A DNA stretch of 64,000 nucleotides from Buxus sempervirens (lineage: Eukaryota; Streptophyta; Magnoliopsida; Buxales; Buxaceae). Location: the NCBI GenBank assembly GCA_947561395.2, contig OX387184.1, positions 38,802,766-38,866,765 on the forward strand, given 5' to 3'. Positions 10,641-22,589 of this stretch are shown in pieces. The notes under the pieces are model-generated. The model did no database searches. It saw only the letters and a program-made list of their open reading frames with translations, and was not told where the DNA came from. Position numbers and translations under genes: made by a program. Each line of letters begins with the position of its first letter. Position 1 is the stretch's first letter.

Positions 10641-10683
10641 AGCATTTTAAGTGCGGTTTAGGCCAAACCGCACTTAAAATGCT
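10641..10683. other. Perfect 19-bp hairpin near the O1 promoter
   Basis: AGCATTTTAAGTGCGGTTT (10641-10659), 5-nt spacer AGGCC, and its exact reverse complement (10665-10683). A related 7-bp repeat AACCGCA/TGCGGTT lies at 10547-10567. Confidence 0.9.
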
Positions 10684-11397
10684 GTCACACACGTTTTTAA
10701 TGCTTCCGGACGCCAAACCCTTCTCCATTTTGGCGAAAATTCGGATTTTTATCTTATTTTCCTTTTTAATTTTCATTTATTTTAAATACGAAAATTAGAT
10801 ATTTTAATAAATATTATTATTTTATTCAAGATTTTTATTTGTTTTGTCCTTTTCTGCTTTTTTGCCGCGTGGGCAGCTTTTATGAAAACTTTGACTGGCC
10901 ATAACTTTTTCATCTGATGTTTGATTTTAGCAAACTCAATGGCGTTGGAATCAGGTCGAGATTCTCAATCCATTAAGCTAAAGTTTGATAGCAAATTCAA
11001 GTTTTTTAGCAGAAGGGCAAAACTGCTCCCGGAATGCAACTTTGCTCATATCTTGCTCTCATGGATTCCGATTCCCGCAAACTTAGTTGCGTTGGAATCG
11101 TGTCGAGATCTCCTATCCAATGGGATCAAGTTAGGCATCTGAATTGGGCATGGGCAAAAAGTTGATTTCTGCTCCTCACAAGTTTCACCGGCTCATAACT
11201 TCTTCATCCGGACTCCGATTCGCGCAAATTTAGTTGCGTCGGAATTTTATTGGAATTCTCTTTTCAATGAGAGGAAGTTTGATAGTCAATTTTCATTGGA
11301 TCAAAAAGTCAAAATTTTGACCCCTATGGGTTTGACTTTTTTTAATTTGAATTTTTATTTTCTGCATTTTTGGGGGTGCAAAAATCAGGTGTCTACA

Positions 11398-11616
11398 CCT
11401 GGGTTGGACTAGCTCATAATTTCTTCATACGAGCCCTGATTCTAGCAAAATCAATTGCGTTAGAACCATGTCAAAATTTCCTATTCCATGGGAAGAATCA
11501 TGGTGGTTAACTCGCACTTGATCAAAAAGTCAACTTTTGTCCCCTTAGGATTTGACTTTTCAGTTAGCGTTTTCATTTTCGGCACTTTCGGGAGGTGCAA
11601 AAATGAGGTGCTTACA
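11398..11616 (-). mobile_element. Right end of an older O-family LTR
   Basis: Ends GAGGTGCTTACA (sense TGTAAGCACCTC) and carries one O-family repeat unit with CTCATAATTTCTTCATACG, AAGTCAACTTTTG and GGCACTTTCGGGAGGTGC. Its left remainder is displaced by the element owning O1. It inserted in the LINE at 11617. Confidence 0.75.
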
Positions 11617-11820
11617 GATGGGTATACATTGGTGCTTACTTGACCCCAGGAAATTCTGAAAATAATCCACAATGTCTTGTCTTATTTGTATTTGATCTCC
11701 GATCTCAATACCAGTCTCATTCCGTAGACTTAAGATGCTGCTAAATAATCGTCTAGAGATGAGTGAACTGTGGAAAAAACTCGAATTCTAGTCACCCTCT
11801 TTCATCCACAATAACCTGCA
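11617..11820 (-). pseudogene. LINE ORF2, segment between endonuclease and RT
   Basis: Translates as LLWMKEGD, a stop, then NSSFFHSSLISRRLFSSI, LSLRNETGIEIGDQIQIRQD, IVDYFQNFLG, which is the standard plant L1 wording before RT (WLKEGDRNTSFFH...). It continues the reading seen at 15069-15180 (RKEKHIRNELATLTKDE) across S2. One in-frame stop after GD. Confidence 0.82.
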
Positions 11821-12193
11821 TGTAACGCCCCAAATCCGGGTCATTTTTTTTTCTCATTTTGACTCGGATCAAGGCATTAACTTGTGGTACATTACAATCA
11901 GTTCAAACATAAAAAAATAAAGAACTAAGATTTATCAGAGTGCTAGGAAGCTTAAATCATTTATTAGAAACTGAATTATCCTATTACATTAATTAATCAA
12001 ATTAAAGGCAACTACAAATTTAACTAACTCATAAATCCTTCTAGATCACCTACTATTAATCCAAGAGGATAAATACAACTATATAAAATGTCCTACACTT
12101 GTCTTCAGGATTTTCTAGACTCCAACCCACTATCAGTCTAACCCATGGCGTCCTCTCCAAGATGACCTGAAAAATAGAATATAAAGTAGGGGT

Positions 12194-12209
12194 GAGATAC
12201 GAATATCTC
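12194..12209 (-). other. Conserved S-family UUCG hairpin of S2
   Basis: Sense GAGATA-TTCG-TATCTC, identical in stem and loop to S1. Confidence 0.8.
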
Positions 12210-12639
12210 AGTAGGTAACACATGCATGAGGAAAATCAGTTTTATATATATATGGAAAATAACAGTGGTTTCATGCTCGGTAAAATAGACGAATAATTAT
12301 GGTCAATAAGATAAACGAAAAATCACGATACAAACAAACATTGAATCAATGCCCGAATTAAAGGAAGTTAATCATGTGTATTTCATTTCAATTTAAAGGA
12401 CAATGTATTATATTTCACATTCCCATGGTTTCTGGTTTATTTTCTTTAGTGTCTTCTTAAGAGCAGTTCCACATTTTATTCATGATTCCATAATATCCCA
12501 TTTTAACAGTTCACATTAAATCATAGCAGTTCTATTCAATTATGACATTTCAATATTTCCTTTTAAATAAACAATCCATCAACCTGAGAATCAATCATTA
12601 TATCAGTAATAAAAGCCAACTTTCAGGTAGTAGCCTATC

Positions 12640-13262
12640 TCTACCATAGGACACAAACACATAGTATCCACACAAGCTCCGCAGGAGAATGCACATCTCT
12701 AAGACTACAGGTACCCCCTACAGGAGACAGCATAACTCTACCGCAGGATGTGAACACCTAGCATCTACCTCTACCGTAGGAGATAGCTTCCTCACCTTCC
12801 AGTGGTAACTCACACACCCATCCTCCATGTGGGATGCAATCACGCATAATCACATCTACCCCACATGAGGTACATCTCCTGTAGGATGCAATCCATCGGA
12901 AATACATCTGCCCCACAGGAGGTAATAAATCTCTCCTGTAGGAGGTAATGTCTCCGCCACCAAGCAGGTATCTCTGCCACCAAGCGGGTAATGTCTCTGC
13001 CACCAAGCGAGTTATGTCTCCACCACCAAGCGGGTTATCTCTGCCACCAAACAGGTTGGGTCTCCGTCACCAAACGGGTTATCTCTGCCACTAAGCAGGT
13101 TGGGTCTTTGTCACCAAACGGGTTAGGGTCTCCGCCACCAAGCGGGTAATCTCTGCCACCAAGCAGGTTAGGGTCTCCTCCACCAAGCGGGTTATAATCT
13201 CTGCCACCAAGCAAGTAATAATCTCTGCCACCAAGCAGGTTATTAATAAAACTGGCCACCGA
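12640..13262 (-). repeat. Word array of S2 (about 20-bp units, mini-hairpins)
   Basis: Plus-strand units such as CTCTGCCACCAAGCGGGTAA and GTCTCCGCCACCAAGCGGG repeated more than ten times from 12950 to 13245, grading at 12640-12940 into CTCCTGTAGGATGCAATCC and CCACATGAGGTA units. In sense the core is ACC-YGCTT-GGT. It lies where S1, S4, S5 and S9 carry the hairpin chain. Open frames across it (LLGGRDY...) are by-products of the repeat. Confidence 0.8.
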
Positions 13263-13964
13263 GCCATTGTACAAATCATTCACATTCCAATATTGTTTAT
13301 AATCATAGTTCTTTCATGTTCAATCGGTAATCCAAAGTCTTGTTCCATAACCAGTTCATTAGTGTGTACTCATATTGATTATGGGATTATCTTAATAATG
13401 GAAGACTCAAGGGGTTAAGGGTAGTGGTGGGATCGATTAAGGTAATTTAAAGGTTATTTAAAGTTTAAGGTGGTCACATAAAGCAATATGATACTTGTTA
13501 TTTAGTGGAGGGAAATTAGGGTAGTCCAATTTAAATTAACCAATGAGACCTAAAGGTATATAAGGTTCTTTCTCCAAATTCCATCAGGTAGTTTCTGGTT
13601 AAAAGTTTTATCAGTGAAGCTTAATAGTCCTGATACTTAAGATTTATCAAAGGTATTTCAACAGGGTTGGGTTTCTGATATAAAGTCTCTATTTGTAGAA
13701 ATCTGGTTGCAGATATATAAATTAATGTCTCTTGATTAATTAGTCTAATTTATAAAGGTTTATCTGCATTAACTTATAATTTCTTATTTAAGATCAAGTT
13801 AGGCAACTAATTACCTAAAATAATTCCCTATTTATTTCTTTGCCCAAAAAGGGTATTTGATAATTTCTTTTGGTCTTAAAACTTCATAATTATTGATTAT
13901 AATTGATTAAAAATAGTTTAGAATTTAATCAAGGATTTAATACATGAAAAATTGCATTTTTTGG

Positions 13965-14125
13965 TTAGAGCGCCTAGGATCGCCTGGGCGGTCAAAGGTC
14001 GGCGGTAGTGCAATTTTGATCGCCGACGATAAGTCTTCAAGCGATCTTGAGCGGTCTCATATTTTGGTCTAGCGCCTAAGAGCGCCGAGGATCACCGAGC
14101 ACAGTCGAAGTCAGCGGTCCCCCAA
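13965..14125 (-). repeat. GC phrase module of S2
   Basis: Repeated words GCGCCTAGGATCGCC, GGTCGGCGGTAG, GATCGCCGACGATA and GAGCGCCGAGGATCACCGAGC in an AT-rich surrounding. Nearly the same wording in S7 at 62515-62680. Confidence 0.75.
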
Positions 14126-15068
14126 AAACGAACAGAAACAGTTTCAAAACGTGATTTTTCCTATTCTAAGCAATTCCACAATACTTATAACGATTATATC
14201 ATGCTTCATACATATATCTACATCATAAAAACATGGTTTGAAGATTAAAGGCACATAAATACAAAACAATCGATCAAATGGTGTCACCTACCTCTGCTTG
14301 CTCAAGATCACCTCTTTCTCCTCTTTCTTCTTCGTGTGGCTTTGATCTCTTCTTTCACAGCAATCCATTCCTTTCCAAGATCTCCCCAGCTTCTCCTCTC
14401 GGTCTCCCTTTCTCTCTCTCGTTCTTTCTCTTCTCTTCTCGGTCTCTCTCTTTTTCTTTGTCGGCCGTCGCATACCCCAAACAGATGAGTATAATAGCAA
14501 AATACTAAAACGTATTCTCTAGGGTATAAACCCTATTCTTTTATATCTCATGATCCTACGCAATGCACATGCATCACCCCTTTAGACAACCATCCAATTA
14601 GAACACAGTTTCGGATTTACTTAATTCTTACCTCAATCTACCACGATCCAACGGTCAGATTTTGTGCCACTCTCCTGATCTCCTCTATTAGTGCGATCAA
14701 CTATAATTATAATTAATATCCTTCAATAAAATTCTCATCTCCTCGACTTAAGGCTCCAAATCGACTATATTTATCATTATGCCCGTATTCCACTTATCAA
14801 GGTATAAATATCATTATTAATAGGAAATCTAAACCCAACTTAAATCTATCATTATTTCTCAAGTCTATTAATAACTTAATTTATATATTTATTTATTTAC
14901 CAATAATTAATATGAATTAACCAAAATACCCTTCCCTTGATAATTTACATCTACTCACTCGATTTCTCCCGAAATTTCTAAGTTTATTCTCTAGTTTATT
15001 AACATACCCAATATTCAGATTTAGTTATTATTTATTTATTTGCTAAAAATTCGTGGTTTTTCACTGCA

Positions 15069-16090
15069 TTTTTTACGAACTTGTGCTTCCTCATCTTTGG
15101 TGAGAGTTGCCAACTCATTTCGGATATGTTTCTCCTTTCTTATTAACTCAGAATCTCCATGATTCACTTGAATTTACTCCTGAATAGACTCCAGTTTGCT
15201 TCTAATTGTTCATACCTGTTGAGAAATATCTGAGAATCTCCTTTCCTTACTCCATGCTTTGAGCCTTACTTTCAACATTTTCAGTCTAGATACCAACATC
15301 AGAGACCCCGCAATCCTAGTCCCCCAAACCTCAGTGACAGGCTGCCAGAAATCCTCCTTAGAAGTCCAAAAATTGAAGAACTTGAATGGTCTATTAACTC
15401 CCGGATAATCTGGAAACAATGTGACTACTATGGGGCTATGATCCGATATACCTGGAGCAACAAATTCCACTTCAGCCTTACTAAATTCCTAAATCCAATC
15501 TTCATTGACAAGTGCACGGTCTAGCTTACATGAAATACTCCTCTGGCCCTCACTTCTATTACTCCAAGTGTAAGAGAAACCCTTGAATTTAAGTTCATAT
15601 AGGTAACAATCATCAATGCAGGTGTTAAACTCATGAGTTGATCTCTGATTTAAATGTCTATCTCCAACCTTTTCACCAGACTTTCTGAACACAATTGAAA
15701 TCTCCTACAATTAGCCATGGTTGGTCTTGACTCCATACCTTCAAGTCCCTCCAAAGGTGCACTCTTTCCTTCGCATCATTTTCCCCATAAATAAACGAAA
15801 TAAAACAAGTCTTCTTGAATGGCAGCAAACTCACATAGCAATGGATCATTTGGTGGGAGACATGTAATACATTCATGGAAAAAACCGAGGGGTCAAAACA
15901 AATCCAGATTCTGCCTTTTAGTGCCTAAGAGTAATTTGCAATACAGTCCCACCTCAGGCATAAAAAGCTTCTAATTACTTGAGCATTCACTTCTCTAACC
16001 TTCGTTTCCACAAGGCAATAAAAAATATGACCTCCCTTTGTTTCTAGGGATCATTAAGACCCCTTATGTTCCAGGTTGATAATTTAAACA
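15069..16090 (-). pseudogene. LINE ORF2, APE-type endonuclease
   Basis: Motifs in order on the minus strand: LSTWNIRGLND near 16075, FISFIYGEND and WLIVGDFNCVQ (15690-15850; GDFN is a catalytic box), FKGFSYTWSN (about 15560), LDRALVNEDWI (15495-15530), and FVAPGISDHSPIVV (15430-15465; SDHSP carries the catalytic His). The enzyme nicks target DNA for target-primed reverse transcription. The reading changes frame near 15690 and between 15470 and 15490, so it is not functional. Confidence 0.85.
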
Positions 16091-16121
16091 TGGTAAGGCT
16101 CACTGGGAGTGTCCTCACAGA

Positions 16122-17391
16122 TCACCTCGGAACAGCCACTCTCTTGGCCCACAACTTTTTTTTTGCTTCTTTCATTGCAATTTCGTCTACCAGAATCCTT
16201 TTTTTACCTTTCCTCTTGTTCTTCTTCTTAGATGAACTTCCACTTTGATCCCCATTCACATGTGAAGTTAAAGCATCAAACGTATTAGGAGTGATACCAA
16301 AGAGCTGTTCATTCACACCATTAGTCTCAAGTACCACAAGATATGGAACCTGAATGCAATTACCTACATCACATGAGGTAGACGTAGAAGTCTCACCCCT
16401 ATCCTTTCCCCTAGAACTCTCTATCAGGCTCTCAATAACTTTAGATTTCCCTTTAACTATTGTCCAATCTTAAACATTTTTATCTGTAGCAACCAAGCCT
16501 CCACAAGACTCCGAAGCTATCTCAACTTCTTGCATCCCACCATTACTTTGATCATCTGTGGTTGGGGAAGTCTGACTCAACTCTCTCCACCTCTTCCCCC
16601 TCTGTAACTTGGATGGTTTTGCCTGTTGGTACCCACACTTGGCTCCTCCCACTGGGACACTTACTGTTAGAGTGGCCAAAAATATTGCACACAGTACATG
16701 TCACCGGCTTCCACCCTACTCAACATTGATTTCCACCTCCAACAAGTCATCATCCCTAGTTTTCAAGAAGATTTTATAAGGAAATAAGCATTCAACATCA
16801 ACTTCAACACACACCCGAGCATAGGATAATCTTGATCTTCTTCCCGTAGAGTCATCCAAACATAGCGGCTTACCAACTCCACTTGCAAGGAAGCTTAATC
16901 ACCTAGGAGACCATAACTCCAAGGGAACATTGAACAATTTTATCCATACAGGAATTCTATTAAACTAATCTTTCTCCATCTTCAAATTCGGCTCCCATTC
17001 TCTGAGGACGAGTAATTTAATAGCTAGGAACCAAGGTCCTTGATCCAGAACTCTATCCCTCATTGATGAATTAGCAAACTGAAACATAAAAAACCCATTG
17101 TCAACACCATTTACCTCGATTGTACCTTCCTTCCCCCATAGTTTATTGACCAAACTTCTAACAATAGCATATGGTAGAGGCTTATCCAGAAAATACCCAA
17201 CAAGGCACCCCCTACCAATATCTAATCCCGTCGTTGGAAACCTTTTGAGGAGGGGACACAACCACCCTACCATTCACCAGAGCAGGAAGATGATAATCAA
17301 GTTTGCTTTTAGATGACCCCCCATTCAAAAACAAGTTATTCCAATTCCTTGGCCTAACTTCCCAAAAACCCTTGCCTTGAGCAGAGGACCC
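16122..17391 (-). pseudogene. LINE ORF1: DUF4283 domain, zinc knuckle and basic linker
   Basis: 17273-16965 encodes a DUF4283 domain: CLVGYFLDKPLPYAIVRSLV, a NGVDNGFFMFQF stretch, then RDRVLDQGPWFLAIKLLVLREW. Further left come LASGVGKPLCLDD, RLSYARVCVEVDVECLFP, and a CCHC-like knuckle CTVCNIFGHSNSKC at about 16640-16690. A Lys-rich tail (SSSKKKNKRKGKKR) lies at 16190-16230. ORF1 of plant L1 elements binds the element RNA. At least one stop (after NVE, about 16710) and a frame change near 16600 are visible; the N-terminus is cut by O2. Confidence 0.83.
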
Positions 17392-17760
17392 TGTAAGCAC
17401 CTCATTTTTTGCACCTCCCAGAAGTGCCGAAAGTGAAAACGGCTCAAAACCCTGAGGGGCAGAAATTGACTTTTAGATCAAATTCAAGATGTTTGCCATA
17501 CTCTATCCTGATGGATAGGAAATTCCGACATGGTTCCAACGCAACTGAGTTTGCCGGAATCGGGGTCCAAATGAAGGAATTATGGATAGGTCAAGCCCTG
17601 GGGGAGCAGAAATCGACTTTCTGCTCAAATCAAGCAAACTTCTAAACTCTACCCTGATGGATAGAATTTTCCAATATGGTTCCGATGCAATTGAATTCGT
17701 TAGAATCGGAGTCTGGACAGGAGAGTTATAAGCAAATAAGAATCTCAGGAGAAGTTTTGC
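17392..17760 (+). mobile_element. O2: first 369 bp of a plus-strand O-family LTR
   Basis: Starts TGTAAGCACCTCATTTTTTG at 17392 after GACCC (17387-17391), its probable target duplication. It holds three O-type repeat units (words GAGTTTGCCGGAATCGGGGT, AGAAATCGACTTTCTGCTC). Element A inserted at 17761, so the rest of O2 should lie beyond the right edge. Confidence 0.8.
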
Positions 17761-20159
17761 TGTGTGCGGGGTCGCACGGCGGGGCACACGGGACGTGGAT
17801 GCGTGCCTCCTAAAGGGTAAATCGGGAATTGGGAGTCGCTATTGCCTGATGGGGTGCAGGCAGACACTAGGGTTCCTAGATTAGCCTAATTTGATGGTCT
17901 GTGGCTTGAGATTCTGACTAAGGTCTCGATTACGGTCCGGGGAAGTCCGAAAACACCCAAATCCGCCTCGCCAGTTCAACGGGTCCCTCGGGTTTCCCTG
18001 GTTCGAGTCGACTAGGTCTAACTCACCCTGTTCCTAAACCAAAACATACACTTTTTATTAGGTTTGGTGGGGACCGCCAAAGTGGTGTGGGTCCCTTTTG
18101 TTTGATTTTATCTTGTTTTATTAAGTGATATGGGTCTAATTGGGTGGGCCCATTGGAAGGCCCACGGATCCCCTGGTGGACTATGTTTAGCCCACATGTC
18201 CCTTTGTTGGGCCTCACTCTAATCCTAGAAGGCCCTTTAGGGTTTGGCAAAGTTAATTGATTTTATTTAGGGTTTAAGTGGAAAATTAAATCAGGATTTA
18301 TTTTGGTGGGCCCAGATGATCTGTGGGATCATTGGCTGGGCCACACAGTGGTTGCCATATAACTTGATTTATCTTTTTTAATTTGTTTCCAAATGGGCTA
18401 GGCATGGGCTTGGGGCCCATGTACTAGGCTTGGGCTGGAAAGCCCAGGACTTCCTGGGTTAGGGCTTTGGGACCCTACCCTTATTTCGTTCAATGGGCTT
18501 AGTGGGCCTGATAGGCCCGAGCCCGTGGCCACGGCCAAACCAAACCCTAAACTAGCCAGCATGATCCAAGTTGGGCTTTTGGTGGGCCTCGAATGGTATG
18601 GCCCGCTTGGTTAGTTTGATTATCTTATTTAGATCCAGATGTGTCCATTGGGCTTGGTGGGCCCTGTTGGAAGGCCCACAATGAATCAAATTGGACCGAT
18701 GGGTCCAAGGCCCACATTGGGCTTCCGAGTGACCCGGAAACCCTGCTGGGTTATCTGGTTCAATTAAAACAAGCTAAAAAAGACAAGGGGGCTGAAAATT
18801 GGGAATTTGGATTTTCTGGGGGTGTATCGAAAATGATTTTTCAAATACAAAGAAAAATAAGCTGATCCGACCTAAGTTGTCGAATCAGCCTAAAAAGGGC
18901 TTTTTTCAGGTTTTTTTAAGTGGGCTTGGGTTCTAGGTTTGCTCAAGGGTTTTAGCTACTGTATGGGCCCCTATGTGGGCCCACAGTGGTTTAGAGAAAG
19001 GGGGAATCCTCCATTTTTGGTCTTTTTTGGGACTTTGGCATCAAGGGAGAAGGGAGAAGGCTTGGGACTTTGCCTTCTCCCATTTGAACCATTTCTAGGA
19101 ATGAAACAGGGACCCAAGTGTCCCTATTTAGGTTACATTGTAAAATCCCAAATTTTAATGAAATTAAAATTTAATATTTAAATAATTAATTAATTAATTA
19201 ATGCCAAATTGAAAAAAATTACACAGAATCGGAGATACAAAGGGTTCGATCAGAGTTCTCGGGTGAATTAATTTGGAGAATTTTATTTAGGAAGGTAAGA
19301 AAAATTATGTAACTTTAATTGGTAGGCTTAAGATGGTTTGATGATGTGGCAAATAAGAGGTTATGGTCAAATTAGGTTGCTGGTGTAGGAAACCTGGTGG
19401 AGTGGCGCATCATGAAAACATGATTTAAGTTGCCGAAGGCGGCAACTATATAAACCGAAGAGAATTCACTTCGTAGGTTTGTTTGGGCAAATTGAGCACC
19501 TAGATTTGGAGATATCAGAGAGAAGAAGAGGTGAGTTAGGGTTTGGGAATCTGAACTGGAGAATTTCGAGTGATTAGAAGGTTAAATTGGTGGCCGTTTG
19601 ATTTCTGTTTGAGAGAAGTTGAAACCACTTGCGGCAGCAACTCTAGCTTCGTTCAGGAGCTATAATCTCTGAAAAATCAAGATAACTCAGGTGAGTCTAG
19701 TTAATTAGGTGATGTTTAGTTGAATTCGATCAAGAGAATCTCAGATCTAAAGAGATCTTATTAGGATTTGTAATTTAACAGAAGCCTATTTGTGCGATCA
19801 ATTCAGGAGGTGAATTTCTGAAATTCATTTGAAGATTTGAAGAGTTTCTCAACTCAGATTTACTTCTAAATTGTAAGTAGCACTTATTATTTTACCAGAT
19901 TTGAAGTCGTAATTTGATCGGAAACCTGATTTAAATTTCTGCCGGATTTTATCATTTGTTATTAATTTATGAACAAACATTCTGATTATGTTCGGCTAAG
20001 GTTGGAGTAAGTTTAATGGTTGAATTATCATGTAATTTAGGGAGATAAAATCAGAATTAAAATGATTTGTGGGAGGAGATTGGGTTCAGTTAAGGAAGAA
20101 TTTAGAGCTGAAGTGTTTAAATTCATGTTCTGTAGAAATTGCTTTGGGTGCGCTGTACG

Positions 20160-20260
20160 GCTGACCTGCAAGAGGTCAGCGGAACTCAGCACTAGTTGGT
20201 AGTTTGGATTGGCTGAGTGTGGCTTTGTGGGGCCGACCTGCAAGAGGTCAGCGCCCATTC
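20160..20260 (+). repeat. GC palindrome words of S3
   Basis: GCTGACCT-GCAAG-AGGTCAGC (20160-20180), an 8-bp perfect stem, repeated with one change (GCCGACCTGCAAGAGGTCAGC) at about 20232-20252. A third word, GGCGCCTACCT...AGGTTGGTGCC, lies at 20816-20843 and closely resembles S5 at 36528-36555. Confidence 0.8.
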
Positions 20261-22589
20261 TAGTTTTAAGAGTAAAGTGCGCCTACTATTATTAGTATTA
20301 TATTTCAGGTGTTTAATCTATAACAGTTGGTTTAATGTATTTATCTAAGTAGTAAATATGTGTTTAGATGGCTATTAGTTGCTAAATTGGTATGAACTAA
20401 AAGGATCTTAGATGATTAATTGATTAAGTATTTAGTTGAATCCTATTTTACCAGTTTTTGGCGCCTAGGCCTTGAGCAGTAGCAATTTGCTCTCAATTAA
20501 ATTCACAATCATGTTTGTTGTTTAATTAGGGGGTTATTGTTTTGCTGAAGATGAAATAATGTAGAAAAATCAGATCAGGTCTATTCATAAAATGAATTAA
20601 GTTTGATTGTGCTAATCTCTGTTTGAAATCTGTTCGGGACGACTGGTGTCATATTGAATTATTTTGTGGATCAATTAAATTCAAACTAATTCAAATGGAT
20701 TAGTTTAAGAGTTAGGAGGGTGCCGGAAAGGATTTAGAATTGAAACAATAAGTTAGACCTTACTGAATTTTATCAGCCTTAGTGCATTATTTGGGTGCGC
20801 TGAGTAAGGCCTAGGGGCGCCTACCTCTCTAGAGGTTGGTGCCAGCTCTTCCAGTTTAATTTTTGGTGCTGTTTTTAAAAATGCAATTAGTAGATTCTCT
20901 TAGGGATCTATCTAAGTAGTAAAGATATGTTTAGGTGGTTATTAATTTCTGAATTGATATAATACTAAAAGGATCAAAGAAGATTAGTGGTAATTGGTTA
21001 AAATTTCAGAATCTCTACTCTAGATCCTAACGGCTGATCTTGCTGTAGAATTTTTAATAACTTTATCAAATGTTTAGAAATCTGCTAGAAAGAACATGGT
21101 GGAGGAATTAGATTAGGTTATACATATATACAACTTGTAATTAAGTTTGTGTTTTTAAATTTTTACTAAGAGTTAGCATGTGCGGCTGATTTGTTATAAA
21201 GTATAATTCAAGTTCTTAATTACTAAATCCTAGTCTAAATGACCTAGCCAAGTGCTACTAATATTATAAGAAGATTAGTAAGTGCCTAAAATGTAGAATG
21301 GTATAAATCTAAGGAAATGGATTATTGGTGCTGAAATTACAAGGTTAGTTCTAGGCACCAGTCTTATTTTTTTTTTGGTTATGGTTGGCTGATTATTTAA
21401 CAACATAAATTCTAGCTTTCATCAACTAGTTACTAAATTAAAGAACTTAACTAAGGAATAGTCATGGTCTGAAATATTTTGATCATAAAATTTCTACAGT
21501 TTCATGTCTCTATCTAAGTGCTGCAGATTACTTATAAAAATTAAATTCTGGTTTTAACACTTAGTTATGATTTATTATAGCTTAACAAAATGCAGCTATG
21601 GTGGGAGAAGTGATGTTTCAGATTATTAATCTTTTCTTGCTTATTGTAAAGAGATTAATTAAGTGTTATAAGGTTGCTGAAGTGGCTGTTAGTTATTGAA
21701 GTGAAGTAATGTAAGACCCCAGTTTTGAGTAGAAAAAAAATATAATAATAATAAACAATATAAAATAGTAGATAAAATAAAATATATGCAAAAGTATGAA
21801 CACATGGATTTATGGACAGGCTTAATCAAAATTTATTTATTGCTGGAGATTGTGGTCACTAGTTGTCAAAGAGAATAACCTAAGTGGCCGGAACATGTAG
21901 GGTTTCCAGTGGGCGAGCGCGCATAGGATCAAGGAGTTAAAGAGTGATCGGGCGGCGTATGTATCGCAAGGGAAATATACCAAAAAGGGAAAGTAGGGTT
22001 TGGGTTTAAACGAATGCTCGTATCATACTTATGGAAAGACTTTCGCTAGTCTCGTTATCTGGAGAACTGGGCGACTTGGCGATTGCGGCTGGTAATGGCG
22101 ATTAGGGTTATACCTGTGAAGAACGAGGATCGCAAGGACTACTAGGAGGCTATTGGAGTCGGAGTTCTGCGGGTTATTTCTCTCGCGAGCAGAGGATCCG
22201 TTCGACTGCAGTTTCATCCTCGCGCACAGCCGGAAGTCGTGCTCGGCCGGTTGTCGAATAAGCTTTTGTTTTGGGGATTAAGCGCATACGGTGAGTAGCA
22301 CTGATTTACAACAGGGTTTTGAGTTTTATGTTTCTCTCGAGATTATTCTGATGCATGATTTACATATCAACTGATAGTATGAGTTTTTCTGGTTTCTGGT
22401 TTTCGGGAAGTTACATGAACAGAGTGTTCGGATTGAGTTTTATAATTGAAAATGAAAGTGTTTAGATTAATTCCAAATATGGTTGGGAAGTCTTCTGGGA
22501 GTATTAGGAGTGTATTGGAGCAATTACAGACCTAAACCAACCGGCCAGACTTGTAGATCTTGGAATAACAGAGAAACAAAAATCACAGG

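Larger units (their letters stand above)
5359..11397 (-). mobile_element. O1: Ogre/Tat-like 5' LTR (about 2.98 kb net), interrupted by S1
   Basis: Left end TGTGCGCACATAATTTCG at 5359 abuts the primer-site region; right end ...CAGGTGTCTACA at 11397 is the LTR start in sense (TGTAGACACC). The conserved 3' part (GAGTCGTCACTACCTGAG, GCAGGCAGACAC, GTCCGAAGACACC) matches O3-O6. Sense TATA: TCTATAAAAGGGGG at about 10514-10526. Near the sense start (10850-11397) are 110-125-bp repeats containing GAAAACTTTGACTGGCCATA-type and AACTTCTTCATCCGGACTCC-type words. S1 interrupts it with a GTTGC duplication. Confidence 0.85.
11821..15063 (-). mobile_element. S2: solo S-family LTR with CTGCA target duplication
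   Basis: Plus-strand ends TGTAACGCCCC (11821) and GTGGTTTTTCA (15063); CTGCA at 11816-11820 and 15064-15068. Sense features: TATA-like ATATAAAAG near 14540, donor-like GTAGGTGACACC near 14292, GC module 13965-14125 (GCGCCTAGGATCGCC words), word array 12640-13262, hairpin 12194-12209, and acceptor-like TTTTTCAG at 12168-12175. No internal region. About 3.24 kb. Confidence 0.86.
11617..17391 (-). mobile_element. L1-clade LINE (ORF1 and endonuclease part), interrupted by S2
   Basis: Reading leftward from 17391: DUF4283 domain, Cys-rich knuckle, basic linker, APE endonuclease with GDFN and SDHSP motifs, then the segment leading into reverse transcriptase (KCRLLWMKEGD, RRLFSSILSLRNETG). The 5' end is cut by O2 at 17392 and the RT side by the O LTR fragment at 11616, so RT catalysis is not visible. 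S2 split it at 11820/15064 with a CTGCA duplication. Several stops and frame changes show it is dead. It is the oldest layer visible here. Confidence 0.85.

Noticed and set aside
12758-13283. Frames with LLGGRDY or LVAEIT repeats
   Set aside because: They are translations of the 20-bp word array of S2, open in more than one frame.
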